From assembly GCF_023715845.1 (NCBI RefSeq), contig NZ_JAMBOR010000003.1:62001-126000 (forward strand): a stretch of DNA of 64,000 nt. The letters run 5' to 3'. Made by a program: the position numbers and the translations under genes. Below are positions 9,249-16,277 of this stretch, piece after piece. The first letter of the stretch is position 1. Each line of letters opens with the position of its first letter. The notes beneath the pieces were generated by a model. The model saw only the letters and a list, made by a program, of their open reading frames with translations. It was not told the origin of the DNA and searched no databases. This DNA is from Fictibacillus phosphorivorans (GTDB lineage: Bacteria; Bacillota; Bacilli; Bacillales; Fictibacillaceae).

Positions 9249-9531
9249 AGATGGCTGCAATCTAAAGACCGAACGAGAAAAAAGTTTCTTCAATTTGAAA
9301 AAACGATGGACAAACGCGGATACGGGAGATTCCGCTCACCTATGGTTTGAACGGTTAAAACTTAACAGTGATGAAGCACTTGCGGTTTTACAAGCTTATG
9401 AAAAAGTCCGGTACGGTGAAAAACATATAACTAATGATGAGTTCAGCTTTTACGCAAAAGCGATTAAAAACTTTGAGAAATCTGAGCACCTTCAAAAAAA
9501 AGTCGAAATAAGGCTTCTTTTTCTTTATTAA
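9229..9531 (+). CDS. Hypothetical protein of 100 residues
   Basis: A predicted soluble, mainly helical protein with a C-terminal half rich in charged residues (DEALAVLQAYEKVRYGEKH). The ATG at 9229 has no well-spaced ribosome binding site, and the true start may be further in. The frame overlaps the preceding small ORF, so this may be the 3' part of a broken gene. I do not recognise it. Confidence 0.4.
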   Translation: MIILFCEDGCNLKTEREKSFFNLKKRWTNADTGDSAHLWFERLKLNSDEALAVLQAYEKVRYGEKHITNDEFSFYAKAIKNFEKSEHLQKKVEIRLLFLY

Positions 9532-9654
9532 ACGGTTCATATTGCTAGACTACAAAGTGACATACTATCCATCTGTATTCCTTTCCTTTCTATATCACCT
9601 ATATTAGACTAGAAATATAGAAACACTCGGTTTTAAATGTTAAGGAGGACTCCG

Positions 9655-10590
9655 ATGAATCCAAAAATATATGTGATCCACGAAAATAGTGAATGGACAG
9701 CCCCCTTATTCCAGCGTTTTGAGGAATTGGGCCTTCCTTATGAAGACTGGCATATGGCAAAAGGTCATATTGATTTAAGACAAGCTCCTCCAGAAGGTAT
9801 TTTTTATAACCGTATGAGTGCTTCCTCTCATACACGCGGCCACCGTTTTGCTCCGGAATATACCTCGTCTGTTCTGGCTTGGCTTGAAAGCTACGGCAGA
9901 AAGGTATTCAATAACAGCCGGGCACTCCAGCTTGAGATCAGCAAAGTTAATCAATACAGTGCTTTAAAAGCTTTTGATATTCCTGTCCCCCATACGATTG
10001 CAGCTTATGGAAAAGAAGAACTTTTAAAGGCAGCAGCATACTTTGATGGACCTTTTATTACAAAGCATAACAGAGCTGGTAAAGGGCTTGGGGTTCAGTT
10101 GTTTCAAACATCAGACGCTCTTGAAACGTATGTGAACGGTGACAGTTTTGATGATTCGATAGATGGGATTACGCTCCTTCAAGATTATATAGAGGCACCT
10201 GAACCTTATATCGTGCGCTGTGAATTCATTGGCGGTAAATTTCTATACGCGGTAAAAGTGGATACTTCAGAAGGATTTGAACTTTGTCCAGCTGATGCCT
10301 GTCAGATTGGTGATCAATTCTGTCCGGTCACCGAACAGCCTGAAGAACCTGAACCAAAGTTTAAGATATTAGAAAACTTTACCCTTCCTTATCAATCAAA
10401 CTTTGAAGCATTCTTACAAGCGAATGGCATAACGTTCGCTGGAATAGAAATCATTACAGATCAAACCGATAACGTGTATGCGTATGATGTAAATACGAAC
10501 ACAAATTACAACCGTGAAGCCGAAGAAAAGGCGGGTATATTTGGTATGAAAGCAATCGCAGAGTATTTAGGAAAAGAATTAAATCAATAA
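9655..10590 (+). CDS. RimK-type ATP-grasp ligase
   Basis: A 311-residue protein of the RimK/ATP-grasp superfamily, which joins an amino acid to a carboxylate through an acyl phosphate. The N-terminal lobe includes the FYNRMSASSHTRG loop. The ATP-grasp core shows the nucleotide-binding lysine region ITKHNRAGKGLGVQLF (about 138-153), LLQDYIEAPEPYIVR, and the metal-binding end block ...YAYDVNTNTNYNREAE with its D-x-N-x-N-x-N pattern. The start at 9655 has TAAGGAGGA at good spacing; upstream codons in the same frame are not supported. The substrate is unknown. It is monocistronic and ends at a very stable terminator. Confidence 0.85.
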   Translation: MNPKIYVIHENSEWTAPLFQRFEELGLPYEDWHMAKGHIDLRQAPPEGIFYNRMSASSHTRGHRFAPEYTSSVLAWLESYGRKVFNNSRALQLEISKVNQYSALKAFDIPVPHTIAAYGKEELLKAAAYFDGPFITKHNRAGKGLGVQLFQTSDALETYVNGDSFDDSIDGITLLQDYIEAPEPYIVRCEFIGGKFLYAVKVDTSEGFELCPADACQIGDQFCPVTEQPEEPEPKFKILENFTLPYQSNFEAFLQANGITFAGIEIITDQTDNVYAYDVNTNTNYNREAEEKAGIFGMKAIAEYLGKELNQ

Positions 10591-10599
10591 AAAAACGAA

Positions 10600-10645
10600 G
10601 GGGCTGACTCAAAAGTGTAAAACTTTTGAGTCAGCCCCATTTTTA
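10600..10645 (+). terminator. Strong intrinsic terminator with a 16-bp perfect stem
   Basis: Perfect arms GGGGCTGACTCAAAAG and its complement with a seven-base loop, followed by ATTTTTAT. A stem this long could also be a remnant of a mobile inverted repeat. Confidence 0.85.
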
Positions 10646-10743
10646 TATAAAACAAGGAATTAAGACGATTTGTTGAATCAAAACAGATTAATTAATAAAG
10701 ATGAGTGTCCATTCGAGCTGTTTTAGTGCTAAGTAGATGTGGA

Positions 10744-10819
10744 AACTAAAACAAGTTTGCGCGAAAATGAGGTCATCTGCGCGAACGTGTAACAGAATAA
10801 AAGAACACGTACCGTGAAA
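10744..10819 (-). repeat. Dispersed head-plus-20-bp-unit element, copy A (two units)
   Basis: Read on the minus strand, this starts with the head TTTCACGGTACGTGTTC, continues through an AT-rich stretch to TTACACGTTCG, and then has two CGCGCA units exactly 20 bp apart. The units are variants of the CGCTCA motif in the longer copies at 18275 and 25135. It lies between the terminator of the ATP-grasp gene and the 3' end of alkA. Confidence 0.7.
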
Positions 10820-10955
10820 AACGTTATTTAGCTTTTGATTCCTAAAAATAGGCTGACATTGGTCAGCCACCTTCAAAAACTCGTATATGAGCCTCAATAA
10901 GAATGGGCTGATCAAACCGTTTCCTCTTGATCAGCTCTCGTAAACGACACCGTTT

Positions 10956-11879
10956 TTATGTATGATCTACAACCTCTGGTGTTTGGTTCAAGGTTTCCCA
11001 TAAATAATATGTGATATATGTTCTCCACGGGTTCCAATCCTCAGCTAACTGCCTTACTTCATCTTCAGAAGGCTGACTTTCAAGGTGCCATACGTTTCGA
11101 ACAGCATTCCTTAAACCGATATCCGCGGCAGGAAGGATATCAGGACGACCCATCCCGAAAATCAATAAACATTCGATCGTCCATTTTCCTATCCCCCTGA
11201 GCGGAAGCAAGATTTGAAAAATGTCCTCATCCGATTTATTCCACAGTTCTTCTAAGTCTAGTTTGCCATCAACTATCATTCTGGCAAGGTCAATAATATA
11301 CTCTGCTTTTCGCTGGCTGAACTGAAGTTCGCGAAGATCTTCATACGTTAATTTTGCTGTACTTTCTGGGGAAGGAAAGGTTTGAAAGACATTCCCTTCT
11401 ACCTCTATTTCCCTCCCTGCTCGTTTGATCAGCCGATCAGTCAATGTCCCTGCAAACGTTAAATTCACCTGCTGACCGATGATTATTTTTATAATCGCTT
11501 CAAAAAGATCGGTTTCTGTAAGAAGCTTTAAGCCTTTAAATCGATTAAGTACTGCTCCTAATTCAGTGTGTCCCGAGAAATGATCATACAGTTCGGAGAG
11601 ATCCAGTTCAGTAGAAAAAAGCTGTTGAACTTTTTTTTTCGCTTTTGCTTCCAAAACGTTTCCATCTATCGGTATCACCTGACAAGAAAGAACCGGATTA
11701 TCCACAGAGCCTTCAGATTTGATTTTTAAATAACAAGGTCTGTTGTCTATCTGTACGATCTTTTCATACTGTGTAAAATCGTCAGAGAGTTTTAAAACAT
11801 GCGTTTTACCGGTAACGGTTAAACGCTTCATCATTTTTTGAAAATCAAAAGGCGGCTTAGGTGAAATCGAAAAATTCAT
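10956..11879 (-). CDS. alkA: DNA-3-methyladenine glycosylase II (AlkA-like)
   Basis: A 307-residue HhH-GPD base-excision glycosylase. The helix-hairpin-helix is visible as LLPLRGIGKWTIECLLIFG (about 225-243), followed by the catalytic aspartate in ILPAADIGLRNAV and the C-terminal WNPWRTYITYYLWET block seen in AlkA proteins. The N-terminal 115 residues correspond to the AlkA N-domain. It removes alkylated purines from DNA. I chose the ATG at 11879: an ATG at 11891 also exists, but its Shine-Dalgarno sequence AGAGGAG would abut it, whereas it sits 12 bases from 11879, with a second GAGG closer. The gene is 34 bp downstream of ytzI on the same strand. Confidence 0.9.
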   Translation of the reverse strand: MNFSISPKPPFDFQKMMKRLTVTGKTHVLKLSDDFTQYEKIVQIDNRPCYLKIKSEGSVDNPVLSCQVIPIDGNVLEAKAKKKVQQLFSTELDLSELYDHFSGHTELGAVLNRFKGLKLLTETDLFEAIIKIIIGQQVNLTFAGTLTDRLIKRAGREIEVEGNVFQTFPSPESTAKLTYEDLRELQFSQRKAEYIIDLARMIVDGKLDLEELWNKSDEDIFQILLPLRGIGKWTIECLLIFGMGRPDILPAADIGLRNAVRNVWHLESQPSEDEVRQLAEDWNPWRTYITYYLWETLNQTPEVVDHT

Positions 11880-11913
11880 ACCTCGTTCCATCTCCTCTAG
11901 GACGATTTAGTGA

Positions 11914-12108
11914 TCATTTTGTTTCTTCTGTACCCTTTTGGTTATCTGCCTCATCTTTTTCTTCATTATGTTTTAAATAAGGGTTGTCTTCGAGGGTATC
12001 TACCGTATGCTTGTATGAATAACCTTTTGAGATCGCAGCCGCAAAAATAATAATGACAAACACAATGATGACAAGTGTGATAAGTATAGATATCGTTAAT
12101 GTGCTCAT
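11914..12108 (-). CDS. ytzI: Small membrane protein, YtzI-like
   Basis: A 64-residue protein with a single membrane segment (about residues 4-26), followed by the motif SKGYSYKHTVDTLEDNP that I associate with the YtzI family, and an acidic tail. Function unknown. The start has AAAGGAG five bases upstream. It is followed after 34 bp by alkA, so co-transcription is possible. Confidence 0.7.
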   Translation of the reverse strand: MSTLTISILITLVIIVFVIIIFAAAISKGYSYKHTVDTLEDNPYLKHNEEKDEADNQKGTEETK

Positions 12109-12170
12109 AATTACTCCTTTAGCAAAAAATTGTCTTAATACTTGTATAATAGCATATTCTGCAAAAAAAA

Positions 12171-12207
12171 AAGCAGTCTAAGCGATGGATATGACGCTAG
12201 ACTGCTT
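12171..12207 (-). terminator. Terminator of the nitroreductase gene
   Basis: A ten-bp stem AAGCAGTCTA / TAGACTGCTT; on the minus strand it is followed by a run of about ten T residues. Confidence 0.9.
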
Positions 12208-12216
12208 ACTGTGTTT

Positions 12217-12828
12217 TTAGATTTTTTCTTCGTATTTTTCATGCATGATTAAACGGTTTATATCAAACCGTTCTGTTGGCCGTGCTGGTCCGTCAGCATA
12301 ACCTAACGTGATCATCATGACAGGAATGAATCGCTCAGGAATTCCTAATGCAGGCACGATCGCTTCATGATCAAAGCCTGTCATCGGACATGAATCAACA
12401 CCTAAGGCTTTAGCCGCGAGCATGAGCTGCATGGCTCCAAGCGAAGCGTTCTTAAGTGCTTCTCTCTCTCCTAATGGGCGACCTTGTGAATAGGCACTTT
12501 TAATATTATTAAGCAACATGTTTCTAGCTTCTTCAGGTGCTTTTTCGAAAACTTCTGGTGCTACTTTATCCGCTTCTGTGTCTCCCAAGACGATCACAAC
12601 TGCGGAAGCATCTAGAACATGCTTCTGATTGTAAGCGATTGGAAACAATTTCTCTTTTTGTTCTTTAGATGTTACAACAATAAAGCGCCAATGCTGAAGA
12701 TTCCATGCAGATGGTGCCTTTCCTGCCATCTCTAATATATTATGAAGTGTTTCATTAGGGATCTCTTTATCTTTCTGATACAGTCTGACAGAAGCTCTTT
12801 CTTCCATAACTTTTAATGTTTCGTTCAA
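12217..12828 (-). CDS. Nitroreductase family protein (YodC/MhqN-like)
   Basis: A 203-residue FMN-dependent nitroreductase. The N-terminal RASVRLYQ block, the KAPSAWNLQHWRF flavin-binding segment (about 37-49) and the DSCPMTGFDHEA and MMITLGYADG regions mark the family. Members reduce quinones, nitro compounds or flavins with NAD(P)H. It begins with TTG at 12828 behind AAGGGAGTGG. It lies 94 bp downstream of an azoreductase on the same strand. In Bacillus, nitroreductases of this type (YodC, MhqN) and azoreductases (AzoR1, AzoR2) belong to the YodB/MhqR quinone-stress regulons, so a shared detoxification role is a reasonable inference. Confidence 0.88.
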   Translation of the reverse strand: MNETLKVMEERASVRLYQKDKEIPNETLHNILEMAGKAPSAWNLQHWRFIVVTSKEQKEKLFPIAYNQKHVLDASAVVIVLGDTEADKVAPEVFEKAPEEARNMLLNNIKSAYSQGRPLGEREALKNASLGAMQLMLAAKALGVDSCPMTGFDHEAIVPALGIPERFIPVMMITLGYADGPARPTERFDINRLIMHEKYEEKI

Positions 12829-12921
12829 CGTATTCCACTCCCTTAAAAACGATAAAGGTGCCTTAACGGTTAGACACCTTTTTATAATTCCTCTTAAAAC
12901 CGTTCGTTATCAGCGTACAAT

Positions 12922-13566
12922 TTATGCGTTTCTTTTAGCTGCTGCTAATTCTTTTGCCAGTTCTGATGCAGTCTTTCTTGCTGCATCAAGAATATCTTCA
13001 GCACGATCTGGTGTTGCTGCCATTCCTTCTGTGTAAATATGGTGGTAGTCTGTAATTCCGATAAAGGCCATTACACCTTGCAAGTAGCCATTTGTAAACT
13101 CAAAGTTTTGAGCAGGTCCCTCAGAATATACTCCGCCTCGAGATTGAATGTGTACAGCGGTTTTATCCCCAAGAAGTCCTTGTGGTCCGTTTTCTGTATA
13201 TTTAAAAGTCTTTCCAGCGATCACAACGTTATCGATATATGCCTTAAGCATTGGAGGATAGCTTAAGTTCCACATTGGTGTGTTGAAAACGTACATATCA
13301 GCAGAAAGGAACTGTTCTAAAATCTCTCCCATTCGGGTCGTTTTCTCTACTTGTGAGGGAGATAGTTCAAGACCAGCCGCTAATTTTCCCCAAGCGTCTA
13401 GAACATCTGCATCGATTAATGGGATATTTTCTTCATAAAGATTAACTGTTTCGACTTCAATGTTTTCGTTTAAATTTGAAAGCTCATTTAGGAAGTGACG
13501 TCCTAAGCGAAGTCCGAATGATTGATCTAATGGTTTTGGATTTGAATTAATATAAAGTACTTTCAT
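12922..13566 (-). CDS. azoR: FMN-dependent NADH-azoreductase
   Basis: A 214-residue flavodoxin-fold enzyme. It begins MKVLYINSNPKPLDQSFG, with the phosphate-binding loop of AzoR, and has the FMN-contact blocks FNTPMWNLSYPPMLKAYIDNV (split here as FNTPMWNLSYPP and LKAYIDNV, about 97-118) and SRGGVYSEG. AzoR enzymes reduce quinones and azo dyes by two electrons and protect thiols from electrophiles. A good promoter with an overlapping inverted repeat lies upstream (13652-13684), consistent with control by a thiol-reactive repressor such as YodB. It is followed by the nitroreductase gene. Confidence 0.92.
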   Translation of the reverse strand: MKVLYINSNPKPLDQSFGLRLGRHFLNELSNLNENIEVETVNLYEENIPLIDADVLDAWGKLAAGLELSPSQVEKTTRMGEILEQFLSADMYVFNTPMWNLSYPPMLKAYIDNVVIAGKTFKYTENGPQGLLGDKTAVHIQSRGGVYSEGPAQNFEFTNGYLQGVMAFIGITDYHHIYTEGMAATPDRAEDILDAARKTASELAKELAAAKRNA

Positions 13567-13651
13567 GAGTCGTTCTCTCCTTTAGGTTTCATGTATTTAT
13601 TATAGATAGCTTTTTAAACCAACTTCCCTTTAGTAAGTTAATTCTTTTTAT

Positions 13652-13680
13652 ATCTTAATTCTGTGACTTACTTTTGTCAA
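13652..13680 (-). promoter_or_regulatory. SigA-type promoter of azoR
   Basis: On the minus strand, TTGACA (13675-13680) and TAAGAT (13652-13657) are separated by exactly 17 bp, about 90 bp upstream of the azoR start. Confidence 0.7.
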
Positions 13681-13684
13681 GTAA
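13668..13684. promoter_or_regulatory. Inverted repeat overlapping the azoR -35 box
   Basis: TTACTT-N5-AAGTAA, a perfect six-bp dyad that covers the -35 hexamer. Related AGTAAGTTAA lies about 30 bp downstream. A repressor bound here would block RNA polymerase. Resemblance to YodB-type sites is an inference; the repressor gene is not in the window. Confidence 0.55.
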
Positions 13685-13779
13685 TAAACTTTTGTTTATT
13701 ATCCAAACACTAGTTAGTAATAATTCCCAATAAAAAACGCCCTCCAGTTATAAACTAGAGAGCGAAAAGGGGAGCATGG

Positions 13780-14346
13780 TTAAAAAGAGCTTGTTCCTTT
13801 AAAAAAATTATATTCTTCGAGGCCGTCGAAGCATTGCAAACGGTCCCCTATCGTTAATCCAAAATCAATATATGCATGACTTTTAGCTGTTAATAAGTTC
13901 TTATCTTCTACGATTTGTTTCGGTACATACGTTCCGTTCAGCCAGTTAGAAGTCTTAACGAATTCTTCTTCTTTCAAAGATATCGTATACGATCTGCCGT
14001 TAAGTATGCCTGCTCGTCCTAAAATGGTGGCACCGTTACCGATTGCAGCAATCTTAATACCTTCACGATCAAATACTTGCACAAGGTGCAGCAATCTTGG
14101 ATTACCTTGTGTGAAAGCTTGTTTCCCGCCTGGGATAATAAGCATTTCATAATCCATCGGACTGATGTTTTTCATTTTGATCGTGGGCTGCATCATTAGC
14201 CCACATTCACTTGTAACGGTTCCCGGTAAAAGCGAAAAAGGGAGCACTTCGTATTTCTTACCGATTATAGATAAGGTTGTCATGATCTCCACTTCTCTAA
14301 ATTGCGGATATAAATAGACAAGCACTTTCTTTTTCACGTCATTCAC
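13780..14346 (-). CDS. DJ-1/PfpI-like protein without the nucleophile cysteine
   Basis: A 188-residue protein of the DJ-1/PfpI superfamily: the first strand KKVLVYLYPQFREVEI with the conserved Glu, LIIPGGKQAF (about 69-78), and the nucleophile elbow. In active relatives the elbow reads AAICAG; here it is AAIGNGATILGRAG (about 98-111), so the cysteine is replaced by glycine. The two other cysteines are elsewhere (SECGL, LQCFD). A pseudo-enzyme or a binding role is therefore more likely than protease or glyoxalase activity. The start is GTG at 14346, overlapping by GTGA the stop of an upstream open frame. Relatives in Bacillus include YoaZ and YraA-like proteins. Confidence 0.8.
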   Translation of the reverse strand: MNDVKKKVLVYLYPQFREVEIMTTLSIIGKKYEVLPFSLLPGTVTSECGLMMQPTIKMKNISPMDYEMLIIPGGKQAFTQGNPRLLHLVQVFDREGIKIAAIGNGATILGRAGILNGRSYTISLKEEEFVKTSNWLNGTYVPKQIVEDKNLLTAKSHAYIDFGLTIGDRLQCFDGLEEYNFFKGTSSF

Positions 14347-14582
14347 CCGTTCCTGTTACCATTTTCCCCGCCTTCAAACGAAAGAGGGTGTAAGTCTATT
14401 GTATCAGGGAGTGAGACCGCTTTGTATTGGGAAAATTGAAGGAGAACATGTGCTTTCATTTTAGTATAAAACAAGCAGTTTTCCCAACTTATGATGGTCG
14501 GAAGTCTCCGTAAGAGATCAATTTGCTTAAAAAACTCCTTCTGAATGTCTATTTGGTTGTAATACTTTTCGGTTAGTGATGG
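14343..14582 (-). pseudogene. Open frame upstream of and overlapping the DJ-1 gene, no start codon
   Basis: Eighty codons are open on the minus strand, bounded upstream by TAG at 14583-14585 and ending in a TGA that overlaps the DJ-1 GTG start (GTGA). The translation, which includes KYYNQIDIQKEFFKQ and KAHVLLQFSQYK, looks protein-like. There is no ATG, GTG or TTG near its beginning and no ribosome binding site at the internal ATG (14459). It may be the remains of a gene once coupled to the DJ-1 gene, or chance. I recognise no family. Confidence 0.3.
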
Positions 14583-14643
14583 CTAATACAAATTAGAATC
14601 AAGAAAACTGACCCATATTCCACATAGGCCAGCTTAAACTCTT

Positions 14644-14856
14644 TTATTTATGTCCTTTTCCTTTTGTAAGATGACAGGCTACACCTTTTCCAATAGCTCC
14701 TGGTTTCGACATTCTCTCAATATATTCCAGGCCTCTTGCGCATTGGGTCTTACAGCCAATACATGTTTCACTCGTGACCATCTTCATTGTGTGCTGATAT
14801 TTGTTAACGTTACTATCATATTTGTTGAATTTTTTTTTCGCGCTTTTTTTCGCCAT
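14644..14856 (-). CDS. Small cysteine-containing conserved-type protein
   Basis: A 70-residue, strongly basic protein with an N-terminal lysine cluster (MAKKSAKKKFNKY) and a CxxCxxxC motif (CIGCKTQC, about 32-39) plus a fourth Cys and a His near the C-terminus (ACHLTKGKGHK). This could bind zinc or an iron-sulfur centre. The ATG at 14856 has a strong GGGAGGG site. That site can pair perfectly with an upstream AGCCCTCC, so translation may be controlled by structure. I do not recognise the family. Confidence 0.7.
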   Translation of the reverse strand: MAKKSAKKKFNKYDSNVNKYQHTMKMVTSETCIGCKTQCARGLEYIERMSKPGAIGKGVACHLTKGKGHK

Positions 14857-14861
14857 TTATG

Positions 14862-14902
14862 AGCCCTCCCCTGAATCCTAAATCATTGTATGTAGGAGGG
14901 CT
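14862..14902 (-). promoter_or_regulatory. Stem that can sequester the ribosome binding site
   Basis: On the minus strand AGCCCTCC (14902-14895) and GGAGGGCT (14869-14862) form an eight-bp perfect stem with a loop of about 25 bases. The downstream arm is the Shine-Dalgarno sequence of the 70-residue gene. Without a ligand-binding element this may be a simple thermosensor-like or translational attenuator; it may also be chance. Confidence 0.4.
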
Positions 14903-14931
14903 GGCTTTTGACATAAACAAAAATAAAAAAA

Positions 14932-15156
14932 CTACCCGATATGCAGGTAGTCTTCGTCATATTCCAATTTAACATCTTCTGCGTTGTTCAAAGCAAGCGA
15001 ATAAATATAATCACTGTCAAACTTATCATACGATAGCAAAAACTCATGCAAAGGCATATTATACTTATTCCATACCACATCCATGAGCCATTTCTCGCTG
15101 ATTTCAAAATATTCGCCATTATAGCGATTAATCTTAATGGTATTTCCTACATACAT
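14932..15156 (-). CDS. Hypothetical protein of 74 residues
   Basis: An acidic, aromatic-rich small protein beginning MYVGNTIKINRYNGEYFEIS, with the segment EKWLMDVVWNKYNMPLHEFLLSYD. The first part looks like a small beta-barrel and the rest is helical. The ATG at 15156 is preceded by AAAGGGAGTG at nine bases, so it is a likely real gene. I recognise no family; it stands between two short genes on the same strand with no clear operon partner. Confidence 0.65.
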   Translation of the reverse strand: MYVGNTIKINRYNGEYFEISEKWLMDVVWNKYNMPLHEFLLSYDKFDSDYIYSLALNNAEDVKLEYDEDYLHIG

Positions 15157-15489
15157 CTATAACACTCCCTTTCCAAGAGGTTAATTATGCATTAGGTATA
15201 CACGGTTGTACCTTCATTATAAGCCTTTTGTCAGAAAAGTCAAAAACTTTATAAGTGAGAACAGGTTAGAATTACTACTAGTCGTAAATAGTGGAAATCC
15301 ATTTTACCGCGTTGCTGGGAACACTATAAATGTGACGCAACACCGGAATTTTTTTAGAAAATACGTCTTATTTCCTATGACAAATAAACCATATTATGGT
15401 AATGTCAAAAAGTATATTCAAATGTGTAAAACATTGCTAAACGGGTATAGATTTAAAAGCTGATGATATAGACAAAGGAGTAGTTTGTA
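15157..15489. other. Intergenic region upstream of the PAP2 gene
   Basis: About 330 bp. A plus-strand open frame at 15206-15463 (from TTG) exists, but it has no ribosome binding site and recognisable features are absent, so I do not call it. No strong hairpin is seen. Confidence 0.4.
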
Positions 15490-16155
15490 TTGCGTATCGT
15501 AAAAGAAAATATTTTAGCATTAAGTCTTCTCCTCTCTATCCCTTTGCTAAATATCATCTATCAGGTGCTAAATCATGGGGAACGTGGAGCAAGACAGCTC
15601 ATTACAGCAGTAGATTACCAAATACCTTTTGTTGAAATTTTTGTAGTCCCTTACGTCTTATGGTATGCGTTTATCTTTTTGATGTTCGTTTATTTCTGCT
15701 TATACGACAGGGCTATTTATTACCGGACACTTTTGAGTTTCTGTGTAGGCATGCTGGTTTGCTATGTCATTTATTTCTTCTTTCAAACCACCGTTCCTCG
15801 ACCAGAGCTCGTCGGAAATGGCATCTTAACCAATATGGTCAGATATGTATATGGAGCTGATCAGCCCTTCAATTGTTTCCCAAGTATTCACGTATTAAGC
15901 AGTTATTTAATGATCTTAGGTATACGGCATAGCAAACTTTGGACGATTAAGAAGGATATCATCGTTTCATCCATCTCATACAGTATTATCCTATCCACAC
16001 TATTTGTGAAACAGCACGTTGTCCTTGATGTTGTAGCAGCTGTATTGTTAGGAAGCTTATTATTCAAATTGTTCTATTATCTAGAAACAGAAACAGTTGC
16101 CAGCTTCTTTAAACGCATGACTAAGACCAAACTTCAGAGCACAGAAAAAAGTTAA
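15490..16155 (+). CDS. PAP2-family membrane phosphatase
   Basis: A 221-residue membrane protein with about six hydrophobic segments. The PAP2/vanadium-haloperoxidase motifs are recognisable: TVPRPELV (domain 1 region), CFPSIHVLSSYLM (domain 2, PSxH, about 136-148) and KQHVVLDVVAAVLLG (domain 3, H-x-x-x-D, about 175-189). The CFPSIHV form is typical of the AUR1/inositol phosphorylceramide synthase-like branch (PAP2_3). Lipid phosphate hydrolysis or transfer at the membrane is likely. It starts with TTG at 15490, nine bases after AAAGGAG. Confidence 0.85.
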   Translation: MRIVKENILALSLLLSIPLLNIIYQVLNHGERGARQLITAVDYQIPFVEIFVVPYVLWYAFIFLMFVYFCLYDRAIYYRTLLSFCVGMLVCYVIYFFFQTTVPRPELVGNGILTNMVRYVYGADQPFNCFPSIHVLSSYLMILGIRHSKLWTIKKDIIVSSISYSIILSTLFVKQHVVLDVVAAVLLGSLLFKLFYYLETETVASFFKRMTKTKLQSTEKS

Positions 16156-16166
16156 TGAATGAAAAA

Positions 16167-16198
16167 GGATTGCAGCACGTCTGCAATTCTTTTTTTAT
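16167..16198 (+). terminator. Intrinsic terminator
   Basis: Stem ATTGCAG / CTGCAAT with a five-base loop and a following TTCTTTTTTT. Confidence 0.85.
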
Positions 16199-16277
16199 GT
16201 AAACTTACAGATTTTCTCTACTTATGCATAACAAATAAAAATAAAAAATAGAAATAAAGTGGGAAGGAGTGATAACC

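Noticed and set aside
10688-10915. A 75-codon minus-strand frame between the ATP-grasp gene and alkA.
   Set aside because: It runs through the dispersed repeat copy and has no supported start.
15206-15463. An 85-codon plus-strand frame before the PAP2 gene.
   Set aside because: It needs a TTG start without any ribosome binding site, and I recognise no domain; kept only as a remark on the intergenic region.
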